Positions 52,733-60,318 of a DNA stretch of 64,000 nt are shown here, one piece after another. The position numbers and the translations under genes were made by a program. The stretch is taken from contig NZ_JAUTAL010000001.1 in the NCBI RefSeq assembly GCF_030818575.1, positions 1,860,001-1,924,000 of the forward strand, in the 5' to 3' direction. Position 1 is the first letter of the stretch, and each line of letters begins with the position of its first letter. Under the pieces are notes generated by a model that worked only from the letters and a program-made list of their open reading frames with translations, had not been told where the DNA came from and did no database searches. This DNA is from Chryseobacterium camelliae (GTDB lineage Bacteria > Bacteroidota > Bacteroidia > Flavobacteriales > Weeksellaceae).

Positions 52733-54616
52733 ATGAAAAACGCTTCAAATTCTGAGAAAGTTTCAGACAGCCACATTGCGGGTATCAACCGTGTGGTAAA
52801 GCTGGAAATTGTGGTTGAGGGCAGGGCTATCAAGCACTTTAAAAACTTTCGTTTACAGCAGAGTGCAAGAAAGCACCATGATTTTGAACTGGTATTGGCT
52901 CATGACTCCCTGGGTGATAGACAAAACCACAACCTGGAGCAGGCCCAAAAGTTTTTAGGAAAAAGAATCACCGTTATCTTCAGATATAAGGATGCAGAAA
53001 GCAATAGCCCCGAGAGAACATTTGTAGGCCTCATCACACAGGTAGCCTTCAGTCAGGAAAAAATGAGCCTGGGTAATATTGTCTTAAAAGGAAAAAGCCC
53101 TACTATCCTCATGGATGCGGCTCCGCATACGCAAAGCTTCGGAGGAGATCAGCCGGTGAATACCCATATTATTGCCAGCCAGATCATTCGGGAAACCTTC
53201 GGGAACAATAAATTCGATTTCAGGGTAGACACCCAGAACAAAAGCTACATCACTTACAGCTCACAATACAATGAGACCCATTACAATTACCTTAAAAGGA
53301 TTGCAGAAGCCTACGGAGAGCAGTTCTATTATGATGGCGAAGTCCTTCATTTCGGGAAGCTTCCTTCTTCAGAAAAACCGATCCAGCTGGTATATGGCAG
53401 CAATGTAAATGATGTGATCGTAGAGCTGAAAGCGGTTCATATTAAGCCGGAATATTTTGGCTACAGCAGCAGCAGCCATACTAAAATGTTGGGTACCGAT
53501 GAACGTATACAACATTTGGGAGCATTGTCCTCCAAAGCTTATGAACTTAATGAAACTATTTTTACTACCCGCTCCCTCACCCCCACTCCCGTGAATGCCA
53601 ATATGTTTCTGGATGTGGACGACTCTCAAAAGAGCGCAAGAGGAAGTAAAGCGGTAGAGGTCTTTACCGTTACGGGACAGACAACCGTTCCTTTCATGTA
53701 TATTGGTTGTGTGGCAGATTTGGCCATGAGGAAGACAGACACCAATGAAACCTCCCATTTTACAACACTTATGATCACTGAATTGAGCCATGAAGTGAAT
53801 GCAAGAGGATATTATACAGGAAGCTTTGAAGCCATAGCAGAAGGTACCGGTTTTATGCCAAGACCTGATTTTGAAATGCCGAGAGCTGAGCCACAGATAG
53901 CCACCGTCATATCTAACACGGACCCTTTGAACCAGGGCAGAATACAGGTTCAGTTTGACTGGCAGCTCAATGGTACGACACACTTTATCAGAATGATGAG
54001 CCCTGATGCCGGAGGAACAGATGCAGTCTCCCAAAACAGAGGTTTTGTAGCCGTTCCTGAGGTTGGCGATCAGGTGATGGTAGGATTTGAGTATCACAAT
54101 CCTGATTTCCCATTTGCCATGGGTGGTATGTTTCATGGTCAGGTAGGCCTTGGAGGAGGCGTAGACAACCATCTGAAATCAATACAGACAAGAAGCGGTA
54201 TTAAGGTACTCATGAATGATGCAGAAAAGAGCGTAACCATTAAAGACCCAAGCGGAAATACCTATTTTATGGACGGCCAGGGAAACATCCACGTTACTGC
54301 ACCAAAGAACATCACCTTCACTGCAGGAGAAGATATGCACATTTCCGTAGGCAGAAATATGACCACTAAGATTGGACAGGACAGCACCCTGAATGTTGGA
54401 AATGACCATACCGAATCTATTACCAAAAGATATACCCAGACCTCAGAAAATAAAACCGTTACCGTAAGGCGGGATCAGACGGAAAGTACCGGCAATGCAT
54501 TCAAAAGTATTTCCGGAGAAGCTGATATACAGACCTCTAAAGGTGATTTAAAACTGAGAGGAACATCCCTGGCTGTATTCCAGGGAGGAAAAGACGTTAA
54601 AGTAAGTAAAGGCTAG
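52733..54616 (+). CDS. vgrG: VgrG spike protein of a Bacteroidota type VI secretion system
   Basis: 627 residues. The gp27-like N-terminal part (HIAGINRVVKLEIVVEGRAIKHFKNFRLQQSARKHHDFELVL, NTHIIASQIIRETFGNNKFDF, YNETHYNYLKRIAEAYGEQFYYDG) leads to the OB-fold (QIATVISNTDPLNQGRIQVQFDWQLNGTTHFIRMM, VPEVGDQVMVGFEYHNPDFPFAMGGMFHGQVG). The gp5-like C-terminal needle is a run of short strands (GNTYFMDGQGNIHVTAPKNITFTAGEDMHISVGRNMTTKIGQDS...TLNVGNDHTESI). There is no extra C-terminal effector domain. It forms the trimeric tip of the secreted spike. No sheath, TssK or ClpV gene is nearby, so this is an orphan VgrG island that uses machinery encoded elsewhere. Confidence 0.93.
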   Translation: MKNASNSEKVSDSHIAGINRVVKLEIVVEGRAIKHFKNFRLQQSARKHHDFELVLAHDSLGDRQNHNLEQAQKFLGKRITVIFRYKDAESNSPERTFVGLITQVAFSQEKMSLGNIVLKGKSPTILMDAAPHTQSFGGDQPVNTHIIASQIIRETFGNNKFDFRVDTQNKSYITYSSQYNETHYNYLKRIAEAYGEQFYYDGEVLHFGKLPSSEKPIQLVYGSNVNDVIVELKAVHIKPEYFGYSSSSHTKMLGTDERIQHLGALSSKAYELNETIFTTRSLTPTPVNANMFLDVDDSQKSARGSKAVEVFTVTGQTTVPFMYIGCVADLAMRKTDTNETSHFTTLMITELSHEVNARGYYTGSFEAIAEGTGFMPRPDFEMPRAEPQIATVISNTDPLNQGRIQVQFDWQLNGTTHFIRMMSPDAGGTDAVSQNRGFVAVPEVGDQVMVGFEYHNPDFPFAMGGMFHGQVGLGGGVDNHLKSIQTRSGIKVLMNDAEKSVTIKDPSGNTYFMDGQGNIHVTAPKNITFTAGEDMHISVGRNMTTKIGQDSTLNVGNDHTESITKRYTQTSENKTVTVRRDQTESTGNAFKSISGEADIQTSKGDLKLRGTSLAVFQGGKDVKVSKG

Positions 54617-54704
54617 ATCTTGTTTCGGGTGATGAAATATCAATTTTCATTGCTGACTGCAAATGTGATTTCCGCCCCTACAATTGAATCCAAAACATTA
54701 CCAC

Positions 54705-56333
54705 ATGGAAGATCAGAATACTTCAGCGCACGATCAGAAACTTTCTGAAAAAAGAGCAGAAAAAGAAAAAAAATCCACCGAAGATTCTCCTACGGAAAAA
54801 AGAGAAATGGTCATGCACGGCGCCAAGCTGAAGTGCCCCTATGCCCAGGGGCCCGGAGAACTGAAAGTGACCTCTAATGAAATAAACCTTCAGGATAAGA
54901 TATTTGCCACAGAGGGTGACGGAAATAATATGGTCAATCTCCAATTCAAAGGAACCTGCGGACATCCCAAATGGCCGGCAAGAAACATGTCTCCTCCACC
55001 CTGCATGAGCGTTATAAAATTGAGTCCATGGCAAAACCTGGGAACCTCGATTATACAGGAACAAACAACTTTAGTAAAAGAATCTTTTATCACCTGTGAT
55101 CCTGATTTTAATACGGCTGTTGCCAAACCTATTCCAAAGGCTCAGAGTATAAAGTCCAGTATTGAAAACGATAAGCCTACTATCATTTTAGGGTATTGGG
55201 TTAATCAAAATAATCAAAAAATAAAGCTGCATCCTTATGGGGATGAAAAATTACACTTTTTCTTTGAAGCGAATAAAGCAGCCATAGGAAAAAAGATCAC
55301 ATTTATGGTATATGAATCAGATACAGGTCCCATTAATGATGATCATGTCTATGAAAAAAATTACATCATTGCCTCTGAAAAAAATTATATCAATTTCCCG
55401 TTAACCGCAGATCTGTTTACAAAAGGAGAGGAAAGTATTTTATATCTGTATGCAAAAATTGAACTTGAAGATACAACCTATGAACTGCCGCAAGAAACTG
55501 ATTACCTCAAAATTCATGCAGTTGAGTTTGTTCCAAAGATAGAAGCCGCTTTAAAATGGTCAAAAGCTAAAATGCTACAAGACATTTGGTTTACTGGCAA
55601 TGAAAATGATAAACCTTGGTTAATTGATCCTAAAGTTGGCTTATTATCCATGGATTGGGTATTATCATATCCCAGAATGAAAACTGAATATGATAAGATT
55701 ATTACAGAAAAATGGAAATCGGAAAATGCTATAAAGCTCCTGAAAAAAAGGATTAAAGAGATGGTAAAAAATCCTAACGTCAATTTAAAACTTCCTAAAA
55801 AAGATAACGAAACAGTCAATTTCGGGGTATCTGAAAGTAAAATACAAAAGTTTGATCATATCGAACAGCCTAAGCTAGGAGGACAAAAGGCGCAGGAATC
55901 CATGCCGTTATTTGAGAGATACTACTATCAGAGTGTTTCTTATAATATCAGTAAAAATGTTTTTTCAATGGAACCATTAGACGATTTGTTTGGGGCCCTG
56001 GCAAGTTGCCAGTTTAGAGTCATTGCTTTTGGAACAATTACGAGGAAAAACAATAATTATCGAGTTAAAATCACAAAAATCGGAATTTACATAAAGGACA
56101 GTTTCGATTTTATAACAGCCAGTGAATACCTGGGTGACTGGTCGCCTAAAAATAATGCCGTATCGGTAAATCCATATGGACCGACAATGCCTACTTATTA
56201 TAAGATAGAGAATAAATCTTATAGGGACTGGAGGAAAGATTATAAGAAAGGAATGGATTTTAACCTATATACTGATGTAAAATATTTAAATGTATCTCAT
56301 GAATTTAATGCTTCCCCTCAGGAAATTGAATAG
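54705..56333 (+). CDS. PAAR-like DUF4280 protein fused to a DUF6402 domain, putative T6SS effector
   Basis: 542 residues from the ATG at 54705; a TTG 21 bases earlier is a weaker start. Residues about 36-115 are DUF4280, the PAAR-like spike tip, with paired cysteines in GAKLKCPYA, GTCGHP and PPPCMS. A beta-rich linker (TIILGYWVNQNNQKIKLHPYGDEKLHFFFEA) is common in T6SS proteins of the phylum. The C-terminal about 260 residues (EAALKWSKAKMLQDIWFTGNEN through FFGALASCQFRVIAFG and the end SYRDWRKDYKKGMDFNLYTDVKYL) match DUF6402, which I know only as a domain of polymorphic-toxin and T6SS proteins. It lies 88 bases after vgrG, and its last 44 bases overlap a membrane-protein gene, the arrangement expected for toxin and immunity. 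Activity of DUF6402 is unknown. Confidence 0.78.
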   Translation: MEDQNTSAHDQKLSEKRAEKEKKSTEDSPTEKREMVMHGAKLKCPYAQGPGELKVTSNEINLQDKIFATEGDGNNMVNLQFKGTCGHPKWPARNMSPPPCMSVIKLSPWQNLGTSIIQEQTTLVKESFITCDPDFNTAVAKPIPKAQSIKSSIENDKPTIILGYWVNQNNQKIKLHPYGDEKLHFFFEANKAAIGKKITFMVYESDTGPINDDHVYEKNYIIASEKNYINFPLTADLFTKGEESILYLYAKIELEDTTYELPQETDYLKIHAVEFVPKIEAALKWSKAKMLQDIWFTGNENDKPWLIDPKVGLLSMDWVLSYPRMKTEYDKIITEKWKSENAIKLLKKRIKEMVKNPNVNLKLPKKDNETVNFGVSESKIQKFDHIEQPKLGGQKAQESMPLFERYYYQSVSYNISKNVFSMEPLDDLFGALASCQFRVIAFGTITRKNNNYRVKITKIGIYIKDSFDFITASEYLGDWSPKNNAVSVNPYGPTMPTYYKIENKSYRDWRKDYKKGMDFNLYTDVKYLNVSHEFNASPQEIE

Positions 56334-56820
56334 ATTATCATATGCTGTTTTATGTAGTGTTGTTTTTTATGTCGCTACGTCAGTACTCTATTTTATATTG
56401 GATAAACTCGTTGATAAAGTGGTGGGGTCTCCTTTGGGATCTGCCTATCACTGGACGTACCCTTATTCATTTATAATGATATTTGCTATTTTTTTTATGA
56501 TAACGATGGTACTATTGGGAAGAACCAAAAAGACGATTCAAAACAGCATGTTCTACCTCATTTTTTATGTGCTCTGGATCGTACCTTCTCTGCTTTTTTC
56601 TGGTCTTTTATGGTCTTTTTTTGATATGAATGCAGGTTACTTTCCCCAAGGATCTGATTTTTTAAAAAAAATATTTTCAGATATGTTTTATGGTTTAACC
56701 TGGGGCGGTTTAGCTGTTGTAAGCGCAATACCTTTTAACCTGTTCGTTTTTGCCGTATCATTTTTTATTATTAAAAAGTACAGAACCTTTATCAACAGTA
56801 ATTCTCAGACCAGTATTTGA
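56290..56820 (+). CDS. Four-helix membrane protein, candidate immunity protein
   Basis: 176 residues (other starts at 56299 and 56308 would shorten it). Four hydrophobic segments are visible: SYAVLCSVVFYVATSVLYFIL, FIMIFAIFFMITMVLL, MFYLIFYVLWIVPSLLFSGLL and LAVVSAIPFNLFVFAVSFFII, ending in a basic tail. No family is recognised. It overlaps the end of the DUF4280-DUF6402 gene by 44 bases in a different frame, which ties its translation to that gene. By position it could protect against that protein, which would then act at the inner membrane. Inference only. Confidence 0.7.
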   Translation: MYLMNLMLPLRKLNRLSYAVLCSVVFYVATSVLYFILDKLVDKVVGSPLGSAYHWTYPYSFIMIFAIFFMITMVLLGRTKKTIQNSMFYLIFYVLWIVPSLLFSGLLWSFFDMNAGYFPQGSDFLKKIFSDMFYGLTWGGLAVVSAIPFNLFVFAVSFFIIKKYRTFINSNSQTSI

Positions 56821-57081
56821 GGAAAAACAGAAAACGGCAATTACAGAATGAGTTACCAGTTTACTATACAAAAAAAGAAAGCTTAGCTACCTGCTTAAAC
56901 AATAAACTTAGCGTAACAGTACTTAGTCACTGTAATTCTGAAAAAAAAGATTAGACGTAGCTGCATAGATGCTCATAGCTACTGAAAGATTTACCTTCAA
57001 AATTATGATTGAAAGTAATCAAAGATTTAGGAACACAATATAAGGAAAGGATTTTAATTAATAAGCTCAAAATAAAATGGT

Positions 57082-58746
57082 ATGAGTGAAGCACAGGGAC
57101 AAGATGAATATGCAGCAAACCCCAATCAAAAGGTGTATGATCTGCCGCATCAGGTAGATCATGAAGTGAATGTGGTGAAAATATATTTTGCGAAACAGGT
57201 GCCTAAAATGACCTGGGAGACTAAAGAAGAAACCTATACTGTAAAAAGCGGCGGCCAGGTATCTGATGTAAAAAAGAAGTATGTAAAAAAAGGAAGAAGA
57301 AACATTCAGGCCGAAAAAGAAGACTCCGTAAGGTTAAGCGCCAAAGAATCGGTAAAAATCACCTGGGAAGAAGAAGTCCAGGCAAAAAAAGCGGATGGCA
57401 GCCCCGATTTTGATTTTGAGAGAATAAACAGCACCACCATTAAAAAGAAAGTATGGGTGGTTGCAGAGTGTCAGGGAGCCAGTGGAAAGCTCTCTGTGGA
57501 AATCCATGAAAATAAGCTTACCCATACAGAAAACATATATGAGAATCCTGTCAGGTTTCTGGATGGTGAGACGGAGAAAAGTATTATTGATTTCACCATT
57601 GACGGAACATTGGTCTACGCAAAAGAAATAACGATGCGCCCGAAAAGTGATGAAGATTTAAAAAAACTGATAGATCAATTTAACAAAAGAGACGATAGAA
57701 ATGCATTTTTGTATTTCAAGGCCGAGGTGAAAGAAACGGAGGATGAAGTGAAATTCCCGGATGAGACCCATGAGTTTCTGAATAAAGACAATGATAGGTT
57801 TGAGATCCGATATTGTAATTGTGGGAACAATTATGATATTACCTGTACCCGGTACAGCGGAAAATACGGACCAGCCTACTGGGGATCAAAAAAGCTTGAG
57901 AATTATGCCGATTGGGATGCTTTAATTGAAGATAAGAAAATTACAACGGAAGAAAAAGCGATCCTGGTGGGAATGTCTGAAAATGAAGGAAAATTAGATT
58001 CCGTTCAATCCTATGACTGGGACCTTTCCGGTGAACAGATGATATTAACCGCCGGAGCCATGCAGAAAACCGTGGACCATACTGGAAAAGGTGAGTTTAC
58101 GACACAAGTTGAAGAATTCAAGGCTCAATATCCTGAAAAATATGACGAGCTGTTTGTATCATGTGGATGGACGGTGGACTCCGGAATTCTATACTATAAA
58201 GATCCATCAGATCCTAAAGCGGAAAAAATTACCGGCAAAACATTATCAAATAAAATCAGAGAAAACTGTAAAGAATCTTTATTCGGAAAAACAGTAGAAT
58301 GTAAGCCTTTGCAGCCAATCGTAAATGCTGTTATCGATAAATCATTTCAGGAAAAACAGGTACTGGATTTTATCAAAAGATTAAAAGAGGTTGTACTGCC
58401 GTTAACACCTACAGGCTACACCTATAAATTATCAGATTATTTACAATCAAAGTTGGGTAAAGCCACGGTTTTGGATCACCATATTAACAGACCGGGATTT
58501 GTAAAAGATGATTTCGGGGCTGCACTGGGCCGTTTTTTCGCAAAAAAAGATGCCAACACAGCTAAAGAAAATAAAACCAGAAAAGAAGGTGAAAAATTAG
58601 AGAATCTATCAAGGAACCCAGCAGAATGGGGAAATATGCACAGCGAGTATGAGCAGGAAATCCTTGATGATTACGGTAATAAAAGAAGAGGTACCGATAT
58701 GGATAAGCGGTATGGAAAAATGAAAAAAAATTCCAATCTGTCATGA
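57082..58746 (+). CDS. Muramidase-like putative T6SS effector
   Basis: 554 residues. The N-terminal about 230 residues are beta-rich with YFAKQV at residues 35-40 and no signal peptide. From residue about 245 comes RYCNCGNNYDITCTRYSGKYGPAYWGSKKL, then EEKAILVGMSENEGKLDSVQSYDWDL with Glu300/Glu302, and LTAGAMQKTVDHTGKGEFTTQVEEFK. 'SENEGxLDxVQSYD...GAMQ' is the arrangement of a lysozyme-like fold (catalytic Glu, then Asp/Ser/Tyr and a Gln), as in phage and T6SS muramidases. The C-terminal helical region ends in basic residues. I infer a glycan-cleaving enzyme delivered to the periplasm of rival cells. The gene overlaps the next by 4 bases (ATGA), the standard toxin-immunity layout. Confidence 0.75.
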   Translation: MSEAQGQDEYAANPNQKVYDLPHQVDHEVNVVKIYFAKQVPKMTWETKEETYTVKSGGQVSDVKKKYVKKGRRNIQAEKEDSVRLSAKESVKITWEEEVQAKKADGSPDFDFERINSTTIKKKVWVVAECQGASGKLSVEIHENKLTHTENIYENPVRFLDGETEKSIIDFTIDGTLVYAKEITMRPKSDEDLKKLIDQFNKRDDRNAFLYFKAEVKETEDEVKFPDETHEFLNKDNDRFEIRYCNCGNNYDITCTRYSGKYGPAYWGSKKLENYADWDALIEDKKITTEEKAILVGMSENEGKLDSVQSYDWDLSGEQMILTAGAMQKTVDHTGKGEFTTQVEEFKAQYPEKYDELFVSCGWTVDSGILYYKDPSDPKAEKITGKTLSNKIRENCKESLFGKTVECKPLQPIVNAVIDKSFQEKQVLDFIKRLKEVVLPLTPTGYTYKLSDYLQSKLGKATVLDHHINRPGFVKDDFGAALGRFFAKKDANTAKENKTRKEGEKLENLSRNPAEWGNMHSEYEQEILDDYGNKRRGTDMDKRYGKMKKNSNLS

Positions 58747-59222
58747 AAAAAAGCGCATTCATCATAATGATCTTAGGGATCTGTATTACATGTGGCAACA
58801 CCGTTTCCAGGCGCAATCATGAGGTGCAGAATACGATGGTAAAGAAAGATACCATTGTTCCGTTAAATGATACTGTATCATTGTACTATGCTTCCTACAA
58901 CAGCAATATGAAATTATGGTACAACCTCTATATTGTAAAGAAAAACAAACGCATAAAAGTGGGTAAAGGAAATGAATACAAAGGCAGTGGAAGTGAACTC
59001 TTTTCCCGGCTTTCTCCCAATGCAAACTATGTTGTGGTAGATTCCGTCATCAAAGATTATGTGCATGAAAGTGATACAGACAGCACTCTTCATGAAAACT
59101 ATACGTGTGCCATCATCGATCTGAAAAAAGCCAAAATAATACGGCAGATGCAGCAGGATTGTGACGGGTCATGGAACAAAAAAAACCAGTGGGTTTCCTC
59201 TGGTGGGAAAGTAGTTTTTTAA
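58743..59222 (+). CDS. Exported lipoprotein, candidate immunity protein for the muramidase
   Basis: 159 residues with a lipoprotein-type signal (MKKSAFIIMILGICITC, Cys17). The mature part is beta-rich: TIVPLNDTVSLYYASYNSNMKLWYNLYIVKKNKRIKVGKGN, FSRLSPNANYVVVDSVIKDY, and CAIIDLKKAKIIRQM with a Cys pair that might form a disulfide (Cys in HENYTCAI and QQDCDGS). It starts on the ATGA that overlaps the stop of the muramidase-like gene. A periplasmic lipoprotein is where protection from a wall hydrolase is needed. No family recognised. Confidence 0.68.
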   Translation: MKKSAFIIMILGICITCGNTVSRRNHEVQNTMVKKDTIVPLNDTVSLYYASYNSNMKLWYNLYIVKKNKRIKVGKGNEYKGSGSELFSRLSPNANYVVVDSVIKDYVHESDTDSTLHENYTCAIIDLKKAKIIRQMQQDCDGSWNKKNQWVSSGGKVVF

Positions 59223-59273
59223 ATAGACTAATGGTTGAATCAGCAGTAGCAAGTTATAAAATGAGTGAAAATT

Positions 59274-60140
59274 ATGGAGCCCGTATTTCCTATAGAGATT
59301 AAGCTGAACCTTTCAGAAGGAAAGAAATTTTATCGCTATTCCTGTAATGCGTATACCACTACCAATGGGAAAACCCACAGAAGCGAGCTCAACAAAAATT
59401 TTCATGTAACGCTGAAGCTTTTAGACACAGAAGTATATCAATACCATATCGAGACTTTCGACCGGGTGCACCGGGATAAGGAAATTTCGCTGTCCGAAAA
59501 AGATTTTTTAACCAGAATTGCAGATATCAATCATGATGCAGTGCTGATCACTGATCCTTACGGCCGTTTAAAAAATATACAGAACATGCCGGCTCTTCAG
59601 GACAGAATGGAAAAAGCGGTAGAAAGACTTTCCAGATCTTATGTCGGTAAAAAGGCAGAAGATTTTTATGAATTTTTAAGAGGATTTTACCAAAAAGAAA
59701 ATCTTGTGGGTAAGGATTTTTTAAAAAACAATCAGTTTGGGATGATCCTTCATCAATTTTACGGAAGGTATGAGAAAGATCATCAGATAAAGCATAGCGT
59801 ACGCTACCGTAATCTTATGGATAATACCGTAATAGATATTGATGAATGTATACAGACGGAGGCCATGCGCTGTGATGATGAATTATTACTGGTACAATAT
59901 GCAGGCACCATTCCTTCAGAGAAAAACTGGGAAATGTTTTACGGAGAAATGAAAAGAAAGGAAATCGCTTACCGTGAAGCAGATGTTCCGAAACTGGACA
60001 AATATAAAGGGCAGATCTTATTAGACTTTACAACCAAAGAAGTGCTGGAGCATAAACTGACCATAGAGTTTTCTCTGGGAGAAAACTATCAAAAGAAAAT
60101 TATCTATCATATAAAAGAGATCAGCCATGAGGAATTATAA
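59274..60140 (+). CDS. Hypothetical cytosolic protein of the T6SS island, possible adaptor
   Basis: 288 residues from the ATG at 59274 (MEPVFPIEIKLNLSEGKKFYRYSC); a GTG three codons earlier is possible. No signal or membrane helix. It has a beta-rich first third (HVTLKLLDTEVYQYHIETFDRVHRDKEISLSEK), a helical middle (MEKAVERLSRSYVGKKAEDFYEFLRGFYQKENLVGKDFLKNNQFGMILHQFYGRYEKDH) and a strand-rich end (LTIEFSLGENYQKKIIYHIKEI). I do not recognise a family. Sitting between an immunity gene and the next toxin gene, it may be a chaperone or adaptor that loads the following effector on the spike, comparable in position to Tap/Eag or PRK06147-type adaptors. This is inferred from position only. Confidence 0.6.
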   Translation: MEPVFPIEIKLNLSEGKKFYRYSCNAYTTTNGKTHRSELNKNFHVTLKLLDTEVYQYHIETFDRVHRDKEISLSEKDFLTRIADINHDAVLITDPYGRLKNIQNMPALQDRMEKAVERLSRSYVGKKAEDFYEFLRGFYQKENLVGKDFLKNNQFGMILHQFYGRYEKDHQIKHSVRYRNLMDNTVIDIDECIQTEAMRCDDELLLVQYAGTIPSEKNWEMFYGEMKRKEIAYREADVPKLDKYKGQILLDFTTKEVLEHKLTIEFSLGENYQKKIIYHIKEISHEEL

Positions 60141-60300
60141 AAAAGATGAAATGAAGAATTGCAGAGCAGGCTGTAAGAAAATCAGGAAGGATGATACCAT
60201 GCAGGGTATGTCTTTATTCGGAGGTCTGGATTTTCTCTCAGGGAACGAAAATAAAAGCACAGACCATCCTCGTCAGGAATATCAGAAACTCCCATATTAA
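60127..60300 (+). CDS. Small protein (57 residues) preceding the M15-type effector
   Basis: A short frame too small for routine prediction. It reads MRNYKKDEMKNCRAGCKKIR, then MSLFGGLDFLSGNENKS and ends QKLPY. It starts within the last 14 bases of the adaptor candidate and ends 18 bases before the next gene, filling the gap exactly. No signal peptide; a basic N-terminus with two Cys (NCRAGC) and a short hydrophobic stretch. A small cytosolic partner for the following effector is possible. Low-to-moderate confidence that it is translated. Confidence 0.4.
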   Translation: MRNYKKDEMKNCRAGCKKIRKDDTMQGMSLFGGLDFLSGNENKSTDHPRQEYQKLPY

Positions 60301-60318
60301 AAACAGAAAAATCTTAAA

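Noticed and set aside
53369..54172. Long open frame antisense to vgrG
   Set aside because: It is a shadow of the vgrG coding sequence with no recognisable protein.
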